A DNA stretch of 64,000 nt from an uncultured Acidimicrobiaceae bacterium (GCA_903919455.1 CAIXIJ010000110.1:56862-120861), one strand, 5' to 3'; positions 44,785 to 53,376 are shown, counted from the first letter of the stretch. Made by a program: numbers and translations. The notes: generated from the sequence alone by a model not told the origin.

Positions 44785-45648
44785 GTGTTCGATGTGTGCG
44801 TAGTGGGCAGCGCCAACCTCGACCTTGTGGCCACCGTGAATCGCCTGCCGGCACCCGGCGAAACGGTTCCCGGTTCGACCTATGCCGAGTATCCCGGCGG
44901 CAAGGGTTTGAACCAAGCGGTGGCTGCGGCCCGTTCTGGTGCCGCCACTGCGTTCGTGGGAGCGGTTGGCAGCGACGGGGCGGGAACTGCGCTGCTGGAG
45001 GTGATGCGCAGCGATGGCATCGACATCAGCGGAGTCGCGGTCGCCTCAGTGCCGTCAGGCCGAGCACTGATCTTCGTGTCGGCTGAAGGCGAGAACTCGA
45101 TCGTGGTGGTTGCCGGTGCAAACGACACTGTCGAGGCAACGGTGCCCCCATCGGCGACGGTGGTGCTGGCGCAACTGGAAGTGCCGGTGGACACCATCGA
45201 GTACGCGTTCCGCGCTGCGAAGGCCGCTGGCGCAACCACGGTGCTCAATCCGGCCCCGGTGAAACCGCTCCCCGACTCACTGCTCGCACTCTGCGATGTA
45301 TTGACGCCGAACGAGCATGAGGTGGAGTTGCTCGGCGGAGTCGACCGTCTCCGTTCGCTGGGCGCCGCAGCCGTCATCGTGACGAGGGGCGCTGAGGGAG
45401 CCGAACTTCACACGTCGAGCGGAGTCGCCTACATCGCTGCGCATCCCGTGGTTCCCGTCGACACCACCGGTGCCGGAGACTGCTTCTCAGGAGCGCTCTG
45501 TGCCCGCCTCGCCGCTGGTGACGACATGCTCGGCGCACTGCGCTACGCCTCGGTGGCGGCTGCGTTGTCCACCACGCAGCCGGGCGCTGTGCCGTCCATG
45601 CCGCCTCGGGCTGCGGTGCTGTTGGCGCTGTCGCTCAGCGAAGAGTGA
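44785..45648 (+). CDS. Ribokinase-like PfkB family sugar kinase
   Basis: A 287-residue PfkB kinase. Seen: VVGSANLDLVATVNRLPAPGE, the glycine pair EYPGGKGLNQAVAAARSGA, PNEHEVELLGG and the C-terminal signature DTTGAGDCFSGALCARLA with the catalytic Asp. These point to ribokinase (ribose to ribose-5-phosphate), although related sugars or nucleosides are possible. GTG 44785 follows GGAGG. Its 3' end overlaps the convergent prmA gene by 14 bases. No ribose transporter or regulator is adjacent. Confidence 0.9.
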   Translation: MFDVCVVGSANLDLVATVNRLPAPGETVPGSTYAEYPGGKGLNQAVAAARSGAATAFVGAVGSDGAGTALLEVMRSDGIDISGVAVASVPSGRALIFVSAEGENSIVVVAGANDTVEATVPPSATVVLAQLEVPVDTIEYAFRAAKAAGATTVLNPAPVKPLPDSLLALCDVLTPNEHEVELLGGVDRLRSLGAAAVIVTRGAEGAELHTSSGVAYIAAHPVVPVDTTGAGDCFSGALCARLAAGDDMLGALRYASVAAALSTTQPGAVPSMPPRAAVLLALSLSEE

Positions 45649-46420
45649 CCGCAGCCCACCCATCGAGCGTGTCGGTCTGTACGACCTCCAGCGGACGTAA
45701 CGCATCGAGTACGTGGCCGTGGGCTCCATCGAGAATGCCGCTCACTACCAGGACGCCTCCGGAAGCGAGCACTCGACGCAAGTGCGGTGCTAGTTCCACG
45801 AGTGCCGGGGCGAGAATGTTGGCCAGCACAAGGTCGAACTCTCCCTGCACATCTTCCAGCGGTGTAGTGCTGACATCCACGAGCACGTCGTTCGCCAGAG
45901 CGTTCGACAAGGTCACTGGAACGGCCGCTGGTGCGATGTCGACACCGACGGCGCACGCAGCACCAAGCAGCATGGTGCCGATGGCGAGCACGCCGGATCC
46001 GCACCCGACGTCGAGTACGCGAGTGGTCGGTTGCACCCAGCGTCGTGCAGCCACAAGAGTGAGGCGCGTGGTTGGGTGGTCGCCCATGCCGAAGGTGGAA
46101 CCGGGTTCGATCACCACCACGGTGGCTCCGTGAGGGGCGTCGTACGCCACCCATGCGGGCTGCACCACGAGATCTGAGTCCAGCACGACGGGAGCCGCAA
46201 ACTGGCGCCACGTGTCGGCTACCGCAGCATCCACTTCCACGAAACGCCACGGCCACGGCCACGGCAGTTCCACGGAGTTCAGTTCTTCGCCGACCGAGGT
46301 CCAGAGCTCCACTCCCCCGTTGACATGACGCTCCTCGATGGCCACCACGCCGAGTCGCCACAATTCGTCGGACGCCAACTCCACGTCGTGGTCGGCCACC
46401 GACACCACCAGCTGACGCAT
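45635..46420 (-). CDS. prmA: Ribosomal protein L11 methyltransferase-like
   Basis: A 261-residue SAM-dependent methyltransferase. Seen: STFGMGDHPTTRLTL (the PrmA FGxGxHxTT motif), the SAM motif VLDVGCGSGVLAIG, VGVDIAPAAV and the active-site-like LANILAPALVELAP. PrmA trimethylates ribosomal protein L11. The N-terminal domain is shorter than in E. coli PrmA. The ATG overlaps the upstream carbonic-anhydrase-like gene's stop by one base (operon). It overlaps the convergent ribokinase gene by 14 bases. Confidence 0.88.
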   Translation of the reverse strand: MRQLVVSVADHDVELASDELWRLGVVAIEERHVNGGVELWTSVGEELNSVELPWPWPWRFVEVDAAVADTWRQFAAPVVLDSDLVVQPAWVAYDAPHGATVVVIEPGSTFGMGDHPTTRLTLVAARRWVQPTTRVLDVGCGSGVLAIGTMLLGAACAVGVDIAPAAVPVTLSNALANDVLVDVSTTPLEDVQGEFDLVLANILAPALVELAPHLRRVLASGGVLVVSGILDGAHGHVLDALRPLEVVQTDTLDGWAAVTLR

Positions 46421-46938
46421 CAGTCGATTCGCCTCAGCTGCTCTGGATAGGTGCGGGCGCGATGAACGTAGGCGGCAACTGCTCCTGCGATGAGTGCAGA
46501 ATCGGCCCGGCCCTCCTTGATCACTGCCGGAGCACCCACTGCCAATGCGCCATGAGGCACCACGGTGTCGTTCAGCACAACTGCGCCGGCACCAACGATG
46601 GCCCCGGTGTGCACCACCACACGATGCATGACGATGCTGCCGTTCCCGACAAGGCAACCGGATTCGATGGTGCAGCCCTCGAGGTGCACGAGATGACCCA
46701 CCACGCAGTCGTCGCCCACCACCGTGGGCCACCATGGCGTGGTGTGGAGGACGCTGTTGTCCTGGATGCTGGTGCGCTCGCCCACGATGATGTGTCCTTC
46801 GTCGCCGCGCAGAACGGCACCGGGCCAGATGCTGGCGAGGGCGCCGATACGGACATCGCCGATGAGGACGGCGTCTGGATGCACAAAGGCGTCCGGGTGG
46901 ATAGTGGGTTGGCGTTCGCCGAGGGCATAGATGGGCAC
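46420..46938 (-). CDS. Gamma-carbonic-anhydrase-like left-handed beta-helix protein
   Basis: A 172-residue hexapeptide-repeat protein: TIHPDAFVHPDAVLIGDVRI, SIWPGAVLRGDEGHIIVGE, SIQDNSVLHTT, VGHLVHLEGCTI and MHRVVVHTGAIVGAGAVV. It resembles the gamma-carbonic anhydrase family. Two metal-ligand histidine positions are present (VLH and VGH), but the third position of the usual GHxxxxH pattern reads Glu, with a His two residues earlier, so zinc binding and activity are uncertain. The start is GTG 46938. It is coupled to prmA. Confidence 0.87.
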   Translation of the reverse strand: MPIYALGERQPTIHPDAFVHPDAVLIGDVRIGALASIWPGAVLRGDEGHIIVGERTSIQDNSVLHTTPWWPTVVGDDCVVGHLVHLEGCTIESGCLVGNGSIVMHRVVVHTGAIVGAGAVVLNDTVVPHGALAVGAPAVIKEGRADSALIAGAVAAYVHRARTYPEQLRRID

Positions 46939-46993
46939 CCGAGCACCGTAGCTAGTGGAGAGAACTGTCCTCCAGCCGGTACCGTGGAGGACT

Positions 46994-48655
46994 ATGTCCC
47001 GACGGATCGAAATCGAGCTCACCAGCACGCGCCCCGATGGCACGTGGACGTGGCGAGCCGCAGGTGCTCAGAAACCCAAAGGCGTGCTCGACGGCTCGCT
47101 GCTCCCCTCCGGTGCAGCGGTCGGTCAGGTACTCAAGGCCGACGCCGAAAGCGACATCGAGGGCACTGTCATCCTGTCGGTAGCTGCGGGTAAGCCGAAG
47201 ACCGAGAAGTCTGGGCTCCTGGAGCTGATTCCGAGCGACAAGCCGTTTGAGGCCGTCACGCAGCAGCTCGCCCGCAAAGAGCGCAGCGACCGTGGTGATC
47301 GCGGCGACCGTCGCGACCGGCCGCCGCGTGGCGACCGACCGCCGCGTGGCGACCGACCGCCGCGTGCCGATGGCGATCGTGCGCCGCGATCAGACCGTGG
47401 CGACCGCGCCCCTCGCCCCGAGGGCGAGCGTGGGCCCCGTCCCGACCGCGGGCCCCGTCCCGACCGCGGACCTCGCCCCGATCGCAAGCCTCGCTTCCAG
47501 GCTCCGCCCGAGCTGCCGCTGCGTCCGAAGGCAAAGCGCCTCAAGCCGGGTCGCAAGCATCGCAACGCCGTGTTGGCCGACCTTCCCGAGGCACAGCGTG
47601 CCGTTGCGGAGCGTGCCCTTGCGGGGGGCATTCCTGCCGTTCGCCAGGCCGTGAACGAGCAGAACCAGCGTCTGCGTGCGGAAGGCAAGGAAGAGATCCC
47701 CGCCGCAGGCTTGCTGGCTATTGCCGAGCAGCTGCTGCCCAAGCTTCGTGTCGCCGAGTGGCTCGACCGCGCCGACGCTGCCAAGGCCGATCTCGAGGAA
47801 CTCGATCTCCGCGACCTTCGCAGCGTGGTGGCCTCGTCGGAAGACCCGGTAGTCGGTCGCGACGAAACCACTCGCGAGCTCGCCGCAGAGCTGAAGGCTG
47901 CTCTTGCTGCAAAGCAGGAGAAGGAACTCGGCCTGTGGTTCGAAGACATCGATGCCGCCATCGGCGTAGGTCGTGTGGTGCGAGCGCTGAAGCTGTCGTC
48001 GCAGCCGCCCAAGGCCGGCGTCCGTTTCCCCGCCGATCTCGCTGCGAAGCTCGCCGAGGCAGCAACCGCCAATCTCACCGCCGATGCGCTGCCGGATCGC
48101 TGGGTTGCCGTGCTCGAGGCCGTTGCCTTCAGCCCGGTGCGAGCTCAAGTGAGCCCCGCCGCCAAGCCGACGCAGGAGAACGACGAACTGCTTGCCACCG
48201 TGAAGCGTCTCGGTGGTCTGCTCCCGCAGATCGCAACGCTGTTCGGTATCGCAGTGGATCCGAAGGCGCAGGCCGCCAAACCGCTGCGCCCCACGAAGCC
48301 AGCCCCGACCAAGAAGGCAGCGCCTGCAAAGCCGGCCGCCCCGAAGCCCGCATCGGTTGAAGAGGCTGCTCCGGTTGAAGAGGTCGCTGTGGCCGAAGAG
48401 GTCGCTGTGGTCGAAGAGGTCGCTGTGGCCGAGGAGTTCGCTGTGGTTGAAGAGGTCGCTGTGGTTGAAGAGGCTGCTGTGGTTGAAGAGGCTGCTGTGG
48501 TTGAAGAGGTCGCTGTGGTTGAAGAGGCTGCTGTGGTTGAAGAGGTCGCTGTGGTTGAAGAGGTCGCTGTGGTCGAAGAGGTCGCTGTGGTCGAAGAGGC
48601 TGCTGTGGCTGAAGAGGTCGCTGTGGTCGAAGAGAGCCCTGCCGAGAGCGAGTGA
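46994..48655 (+). CDS. Repeat-rich protein with Arg/Asp/Pro and Val/Glu/Ala repeats
   Basis: A 553-residue protein without a family I recognise. Residues 1-100 form a beta-rich domain (MSRRIEIELTSTRPDGTW). Residues ~107-185 are a basic, disordered stretch of RGDRPP- and RPDRGP-type repeats, like RNA-binding RGG regions. Residues ~190-430 are helical (LRPKAKRLKPGRKHRNAVLA, AVAERALAGGIPAVRQAV). The C-terminal ~100 residues are a Glu-rich six-residue repeat, VEEVAV. An RNA-associated or scaffold role is possible from the composition. It is divergent from the carbonic-anhydrase-like gene. Confidence 0.8.
   Translation: MSRRIEIELTSTRPDGTWTWRAAGAQKPKGVLDGSLLPSGAAVGQVLKADAESDIEGTVILSVAAGKPKTEKSGLLELIPSDKPFEAVTQQLARKERSDRGDRGDRRDRPPRGDRPPRGDRPPRADGDRAPRSDRGDRAPRPEGERGPRPDRGPRPDRGPRPDRKPRFQAPPELPLRPKAKRLKPGRKHRNAVLADLPEAQRAVAERALAGGIPAVRQAVNEQNQRLRAEGKEEIPAAGLLAIAEQLLPKLRVAEWLDRADAAKADLEELDLRDLRSVVASSEDPVVGRDETTRELAAELKAALAAKQEKELGLWFEDIDAAIGVGRVVRALKLSSQPPKAGVRFPADLAAKLAEAATANLTADALPDRWVAVLEAVAFSPVRAQVSPAAKPTQENDELLATVKRLGGLLPQIATLFGIAVDPKAQAAKPLRPTKPAPTKKAAPAKPAAPKPASVEEAAPVEEVAVAEEVAVVEEVAVAEEFAVVEEVAVVEEAAVVEEAAVVEEVAVVEEAAVVEEVAVVEEVAVVEEVAVVEEAAVAEEVAVVEESPAESE
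47316..47480 (+). repeat. Coding tandem repeats for the Arg/Asp/Pro-rich region
   Basis: An 18-base unit CGACCGCCGCGTGGCGAC occurs nearly perfectly three times from about 47327, followed by CGTCCCGACCGCGGGCCC-type units. The units encode DRPPRG and RPDRGP. They are in frame and have no spacers. Confidence 0.8.
48356..48625 (+). repeat. 18-bp tandem array coding VEEVAV repeats
   Basis: Fifteen consecutive 18-base units of the type GTTGAAGAGGTCGCTGTG encode VEE(V/A)AV, with AEE and EEF variants, then a partial unit. Units differ by a few bases, mostly keeping frame. This is a slippage-prone array likely to vary in copy number among strains. Confidence 0.92.
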
Positions 48656-48700
48656 CTCACGGTTCTTCACGGTGGCGCATGCGCCACTACCGTCGGATCC

Positions 48701-49486
48701 ATGTCCGACATCGTGAAGTACGAGACCCAGGGCCGCATTGCGGTCATCACGCTCAACCGTCCTGAAGCGCGCAACGCCGTCAACGGCGATGTCGCCTCCG
48801 GCATGGAAGCTGCCATCGATCAGATGGAAGCCGACCCGAACATTTGGGTGGGCATCATCACTGCCAACACCGAGGGCGAGGAGCGGCCGGTGTTCTGCGC
48901 GGGCGCAGACCTGAAGGCCATCAACTCCGGCCAGGCCGGTGGCCTCGGTACCAAGCGAGGTGGCTTTGCCGGCTTCGTGTATCGCGAGCGTAAGAAGCCC
49001 GTGATCGTGGCGGTGGATGGCCTGGCCACGGCGGGCGGATGCGAGATCGTGCTCGCCGCAGATCTGGTGGTGTGCACCACTCGGTCGTCGTTCGGCCTCG
49101 CCGAGGTGAAGCGCAACCTCATCGCCGGAGCCGGCGGCCTGTTCCGCCTTCCCCGCGCCATTGGCCAAGCAGCGGCCATGGAAGCCATTCTCACGGGCGA
49201 TCCCATCCCTGGCGAGCGTGCATACCACCTCGGCCTCGTCAGCCGTCTGGTGGAGCCTGGCAAGGCGCTTGAGGAGGCCTTGGAGCTGGCCGGAAAGATC
49301 TGCACCAGCGCTCCCCTCGCCGTGTGGGCGAGCCGCAAGGTGGTCTTGGCGGCGGCCTATGAGGACGACGCCACTCTGATCGATCTCACCAATCAGGAGT
49401 TCGCCGGTGTCATGGCATCGGAGGACACCAAGGAAGGCCTCACGGCCTTCATCGAGAAGCGCCTCCCGAACTGGCAGGGAAAGTAG
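48701..49486 (+). CDS. Enoyl-CoA hydratase/isomerase family protein
   Basis: A 261-residue crotonase-fold enzyme. Seen: RIAVITLNRPEARNAVNGDV, the oxyanion-hole FCAGADLKAI, KPVIVAVDGLATAGGCEIVLAADLVV and SSFGLAEVKRNLIAGAGGLFRLP. In the last block one of the usual catalytic Glu residues is present (AEVKRN), while the second position reads Ala-Gly, so hydratase activity is not certain; other crotonase reactions are possible. It starts 45 bases after the repeat-rich gene and converges on the GNAT gene. Confidence 0.92.
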   Translation: MSDIVKYETQGRIAVITLNRPEARNAVNGDVASGMEAAIDQMEADPNIWVGIITANTEGEERPVFCAGADLKAINSGQAGGLGTKRGGFAGFVYRERKKPVIVAVDGLATAGGCEIVLAADLVVCTTRSSFGLAEVKRNLIAGAGGLFRLPRAIGQAAAMEAILTGDPIPGERAYHLGLVSRLVEPGKALEEALELAGKICTSAPLAVWASRKVVLAAAYEDDATLIDLTNQEFAGVMASEDTKEGLTAFIEKRLPNWQGK

Positions 49487-49490
49487 TCGG

Positions 49491-49916
49491 TCAGAGGCGC
49501 TTGCTGAGCACGATCTTGCGGGCCACCACGCCGGCACGTTCGTAGAGATTCTTCGTGTCGCGGTCGCCGGGTAGCGCAGTGCCTTCCAGCACGGCGCATC
49601 CGGCGGCCCTCGCGGCAACCGTTGCCGCCCGGAGCATCTCGTCGCCAAGCCCGAGTTCGCGGGCCTCAGGATGCACATACACCTGCACTACGGCTCCGAT
49701 GCTGCCCCGCACCTCTAGCTCGAGGTAGCCGAGCACCACGTCGTCGTAGAGACCCACCCATGCTCGCCCAAGGGCAGCCTGCCATTGCGTCGGTGGCTGC
49801 TCAGCGAGAAGGGCCGCACCGCCCCTTACGGGTTGCAGTGCGGCCCTTGCCTCGTCTTCGAGTTGTTGCACGGCAGGAATGTCCTGCTCGGTCAGAGGGC
49901 GTACGTGCTCGTCCAC
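49491..49916 (-). CDS. GNAT family acetyltransferase
   Basis: A 141-residue GNAT protein: DEHVRPLTEQDIPAVQQLED (alpha1), LGYLELEVRGSIGAVVQVYVHPEARELGLGDEML (beta4 through the acetyl-CoA loop E-LGLGDE) and LEGTALPGDRDTKNLYERAG near the end. The acceptor is unknown. The GTG start at 49916 is chosen because a longer reading would run into the acidic-protein gene. It is downstream of that gene and probably co-transcribed. Confidence 0.82.
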   Translation of the reverse strand: MDEHVRPLTEQDIPAVQQLEDEARAALQPVRGGAALLAEQPPTQWQAALGRAWVGLYDDVVLGYLELEVRGSIGAVVQVYVHPEARELGLGDEMLRAATVAARAAGCAVLEGTALPGDRDTKNLYERAGVVARKIVLSKRL

Positions 49917-49929
49917 CCCGACTCCCGAT

Positions 49930-50403
49930 TCACTTGCTAAACAGCGGGCACTCGTCGTCGCCCACCGGGCAACCCGGGGCGCTCTGACGAACGAGAAGGA
50001 AACAGCTCGGGCAGAGCTGCTCGTCGGCACGCTTGGGCTGCAGACGATCTGCGGATTCGCCACGCTCTTCGGGCTCTTCCTCTTCGTTCTCGTCCTCGTC
50101 CTGCTCGGCGACCAGCCGATCCTTCAGAATGGTGTCGAGGTCGGCCTCCACGTCGTCGGGGGCGAGCATGTCGTCGTCCTCGTCTTCGTCTTCCGACGCA
50201 ACGGAGCGACGAACCGGACCGCTGGTGTCGTCCTCTTCCTCTTCCTCGTCGGCCGCAACGAAATCATCGTCGTCGGCGACCAGGAGGTCGTCTTCCTCGT
50301 CGAGCTCGTCCTCGTCGAGCTCCGGATCGATTTCAGCCTCGTCCTCGACCTCTTCGAACTCCTCAGCGGGTTCTTCCATCTCAATGTCGTCGTCATCGGC
50401 CAC
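49930..50403 (-). CDS. Acidic protein with C-terminal zinc ribbon (DUF4193-like)
   Basis: A 157-residue protein whose first 110 residues are mostly Asp/Glu, followed by a zinc ribbon KRADEQLCPSCFLLVRQS with CPVGDDECPLF (four Cys). The QADEFTCSSCFLV-like block is shared with the actinobacterial DUF4193 family, here with a much longer acidic arm. The acidic region may mimic nucleic acid or bind basic proteins. The function is unknown. An inverted repeat lies in the upstream gap. Confidence 0.82.
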   Translation of the reverse strand: MADDDDIEMEEPAEEFEEVEDEAEIDPELDEDELDEEDDLLVADDDDFVAADEEEEEDDTSGPVRRSVASEDEDEDDDMLAPDDVEADLDTILKDRLVAEQDEDENEEEEPEERGESADRLQPKRADEQLCPSCFLLVRQSAPGCPVGDDECPLFSK

Positions 50404-50421
50404 GCACGTACCTCGTCCCTG

Positions 50422-50456
50422 CTACCCGGTAAGGCCCGGGATACTAGGCCGGGTAG
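50422..50456 (-). repeat. 8-bp inverted repeat before the acidic zinc-ribbon gene
   Basis: CTACCCGG (50422-50429) and CCGGGTAG (50449-50456) are perfect inverted copies 19 bases apart, in the 100-base gap between the ThyX-like stop and the acidic-protein start. On the minus strand a -10-like TAGTAT lies inside the loop. It could be a terminator for the ThyX-like gene or an operator for the next. Confidence 0.5.
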
Positions 50457-50503
50457 TCGTCCTGCCTGCACATACCCGGTGTGACAACCGTCACCCAACG
50501 CTG

Positions 50504-52105
50504 TCAGTGCTGGCCACGACGTGCTTCTGCACGCCGTTCGGACTCCAAGCGCTCCAGTTCGGGCGCCTCGGTGGTGAGGTGGTTCATGGCAGCCGCGACC
50601 GCAGTGTGGCCGGCCTGCTCCTCGATGAGGCGGTGCATCTCCAGCACCACACGCCGGTACGAGGGATGCCCCTGGGGAGAGGATCGCAACTCCAGCATGT
50701 GGATGGCCTCGCGAGCGTTGAACTGCATCGAGTACCGGAGTCGATACGCCATCGACACTGCGTACTGGGCCTGCTGAGGGAATTCGTCCTTGAGGGCGTC
50801 GAACAACGACGCCGACCTGGCCATGGCGTCGTCGAAGACATCGGCGACGCCCGCCTCTTCCACCAGTTCCGGCCGGGTATAGCCATGGTTCGGCGTGAGG
50901 CTCTGCCAATCGATGGTGAGCATGCGGTGACGCTGAAGATCGCGAAAGGCGCCATAGTCGCTGAGCACGTCGAACCGGTAGTCGACTCGTTCGAATGCTC
51001 GCCCGGGTCGGTGGCGGCGATTTTCGCGGTCGCCAACGTATGCCTTGATGAGTGCCAGGCGTTCGGTGGGGCCCAGCGTGCGCACCCGTTCCATCAACTG
51101 GTGCTCGGGGAGGTGCGTGAGCGGATAGCAGATTGCCGCCAGCATTTTGTCTTCGGCCTCAGGATCCCAGTCCACCAGTTGCACCGCTGGCGCTTGCTCC
51201 ACCGGCGTATCGCCGAACAGCGATTGCACCAGCTCAGAGGTGTTCTCGCGGGTGTTGGTGAGGTACTGCGACCATCTGCCGCCGCGATCTGCAATGTCGA
51301 CGCGACGCAGGAAGCTCGGGATCACCTTGCGCAACTCGTGCAGCATCATGTCGGCGTATTGACGTGCCTCGGGAAGCGGATGAGCCCGCATGCGCACCAG
51401 CAGCGCTTCGAAGGACTGCCCGGACCCGTAGATCCCGACGTTGGAGAGCGCCGCTGCGGGAAGCACGCCGCGCACCGCGTCGAGCGCCTTCGCCCGGGTG
51501 GCGGTGCGGTACACGAAATCACTGTCGCCGGGCTCGCGAGGCACCGTGGAGCGCACGTGATCGGTGACACGAGTGAGCAACAGCGTGTAGCTGTCGAACA
51601 TGCGGTCCATGTCGCCCACATAGCGAGTGCCGAATCGGCTGGAGAGGATGGCCGGATCCCGATAGAAGCGATAGCGACCACCAAGCCGAGCGTCGTACGC
51701 GATATAGCGAGTGCTCTGCTCGAGGTAGCTCATCAAGCGGCCCCACTCCAGCACCTTCGTGAGGATGTTCGAGGCCTGCTCACAGGCAAGATGCACGCCA
51801 CCGAGCTGCGCTACGGAGTCGTCGCCGTACTCGAAGAACACCTTCTCGTACAGTTCTTCTGCTCGCTCGAGGCCGATGGTGGCGTCGACCGACACATCGC
51901 CTGCAATATCGAGATCGCCGACGAACTCGTCGAGGAACAGGCGGCGGAGGCTCTTCGGACTACGGCTATAGCGCGCGAACAGCGCGCCTTTCACCACCTC
52001 CGGGAGGTTCACCAGCGCGAACACCGGGCCATCCAGATTGGTGAAATACCGACGGAGGATGTCCTCCTCGTCCGGGGTGAATTCTTCGGGGACGTACACC
52101 GTCAC
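50504..52105 (-). CDS. Two-domain FAD-dependent thymidylate synthase (ThyX) homologue
   Basis: A 533-residue protein, over twice the ThyX length (~220-250). The first half has VEYGDDSVAQLGG-like FEYGDDSVAQLGG, LMSYLEQSTRYIAYD (E129, S131, R133) and SGQSFEALLVRMRAHPLPEAR. The second half has LQRHRMLTIDW (R392-R394) and AQYAVSMAYRLRYSMQF. The single ThyX signature RHRxxSxNExS-RY appears split: EQSTRY in the first half, RHR in the second. Classical ThyX makes dTMP from dUMP with FAD and methylene-folate; here activity is uncertain. It may be a structural or divergent paralogue. Confidence 0.85.
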   Translation of the reverse strand: MTVYVPEEFTPDEEDILRRYFTNLDGPVFALVNLPEVVKGALFARYSRSPKSLRRLFLDEFVGDLDIAGDVSVDATIGLERAEELYEKVFFEYGDDSVAQLGGVHLACEQASNILTKVLEWGRLMSYLEQSTRYIAYDARLGGRYRFYRDPAILSSRFGTRYVGDMDRMFDSYTLLLTRVTDHVRSTVPREPGDSDFVYRTATRAKALDAVRGVLPAAALSNVGIYGSGQSFEALLVRMRAHPLPEARQYADMMLHELRKVIPSFLRRVDIADRGGRWSQYLTNTRENTSELVQSLFGDTPVEQAPAVQLVDWDPEAEDKMLAAICYPLTHLPEHQLMERVRTLGPTERLALIKAYVGDRENRRHRPGRAFERVDYRFDVLSDYGAFRDLQRHRMLTIDWQSLTPNHGYTRPELVEEAGVADVFDDAMARSASLFDALKDEFPQQAQYAVSMAYRLRYSMQFNAREAIHMLELRSSPQGHPSYRRVVLEMHRLIEEQAGHTAVAAAMNHLTTEAPELERLESERRAEARRGQH

Positions 52106-52156
52106 AACGAAGATCCTACGGTCGAAACAGTGCTGAGCGAGGGATGCCCAAACGAG

Positions 52157-53353
52157 CTAGTAGACCACTACGTCGGTGGGCCGAAGCGCGAACTGCGCCC
52201 GCACCTCGACCAGCAGCTCAGCGTTGGTCCAGAGGTCCACCACGGTCATCGCCATGGCCTTGGCACCGTCGATCACGGCTCGGTCGCCATCGTCGCTAGC
52301 TGCAAAGGCGGCGAAGTCCACGCTGTGAATCGGCACGCCATCGGGCGCCACCTTGATCATCGGGTGGATCGAGGGGACGAGGTAGCTCACGTTGCCCATG
52401 TCGGTACTGCCCACCACCCGACGTCCGATTGCCGCAGGGTCCTGCACCGTGCGGCCCACACGAGCAGCATTCTCCACATACGAGCGCACCATGGCCTGGT
52501 TGTCGATCATGTCGGCATAGGTCTCCCCCACCCAGGCGTGATCCATGGTGCATCCGCAGGCGGTGGCTGCCGACTGCAGGCTGGTGAACACTCGATCCTT
52601 CAGCGGTTGGAGGCTGGCGATGGTGCCGGATCGGATGTACCAGTCCATTGCTGCTTCCGACGGCACGATGTTGGGCTTGTCGCCTGCTTTGGTGAAGATG
52701 CCATGGATGCGCTCATTCGGCCTGATGTGCTGGCGCAGGGTGGCGACGTTCATGTAGCCGAGTACCGCGGCATCGAGCGCGTTCAGGCCCTCCCACGGCG
52801 CTGCGGCTGCGTGTGCGGCCCTGCCGTGATACTCCACCTCGAGTTCCTGGATGGCGATGCAGTCCATGCGGATGAGGTCGGCGTCGGCAGGGTGCACCAT
52901 CATGGCGGCGTCGATGCCGTCGAACGCGCCGGCCCTGGCCATCTTCACCTTGCCGCCGCCACCTTCTTCGGCCGGGGTGCCCATGATGCGCAGACGGCCG
53001 CCTGCCTGTTCGGCGACGGCGGCTGCAGCCAGGCCGGCACCTAGGCCGGCCGTGGCGATGATGTTGTGCCCACAGGCATGGCCCAGACCCGGCAGCGCGT
53101 CGTATTCGCACAGCACTGCAATGGTGGGGCCCGTGGTGCCGACTGCAGCATCGAAGGCGGTCTCTATGCCGTAGGCGCTCCGCACCGGTGCCACACCATT
53201 TGCCTCGAGCAGATCGGTGAGCAACTGATGTGCGAAGCGCTCCTCGTAGTTCAATTCCGGGTGAGCGTGGATTGCCCGGCTGGCCTCCACCAGTGCGGGG
53301 GCCAGAGCATCCACTCGGTCGCATACGGCTTGCTTCAGTGCATCGACGTCCAT
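52157..53353 (-). CDS. M20 family metallopeptidase (amidohydrolase, AbgB/aminoacylase-like)
   Basis: A 398-residue M20D-type zinc hydrolase. Seen: AIHAHPELNYEE, EYDALPGLGHACGHN (metal ligands), GTPAEEGGGGKVKM (catalytic Glu pair), YHGRAAHAAAAPWEG (dimerisation domain) and GSTDMGNVSYLVP. These enzymes split N-acyl amino acids, indole-amino conjugates or p-aminobenzoyl-glutamate; the substrate is not decided. The ATG 53353 is preferred to a start nine codons earlier. It follows the DAGK-like gene by 23 bases on the same strand. Confidence 0.93.
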   Translation of the reverse strand: MDVDALKQAVCDRVDALAPALVEASRAIHAHPELNYEERFAHQLLTDLLEANGVAPVRSAYGIETAFDAAVGTTGPTIAVLCEYDALPGLGHACGHNIIATAGLGAGLAAAAVAEQAGGRLRIMGTPAEEGGGGKVKMARAGAFDGIDAAMMVHPADADLIRMDCIAIQELEVEYHGRAAHAAAAPWEGLNALDAAVLGYMNVATLRQHIRPNERIHGIFTKAGDKPNIVPSEAAMDWYIRSGTIASLQPLKDRVFTSLQSAATACGCTMDHAWVGETYADMIDNQAMVRSYVENAARVGRTVQDPAAIGRRVVGSTDMGNVSYLVPSIHPMIKVAPDGVPIHSVDFAAFAASDDGDRAVIDGAKAMAMTVVDLWTNAELLVEVRAQFALRPTDVVVY

Positions 53354-53376
53354 ATGCCGACGGACCTTAGTGCCGG

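Noticed and set aside
48356..48625. Possible CRISPR array
   Set aside because: The 18-bp units are contiguous, in frame and without spacers, so this is a coding tandem repeat.
47390..49678. A 762-codon minus-strand frame with HSDLFNHS-like repeats
   Set aside because: The repeats are the antisense reading of the VEEVAV array, and the frame covers the enoyl-CoA hydratase gene on the other strand.
50033..53044. A 1003-codon open frame on the + strand
   Set aside because: It is antisense to the ThyX-like and M20 genes, which show clear motifs; long antisense frames are common in GC-rich DNA, and the product is rich in His/Arg without domains.
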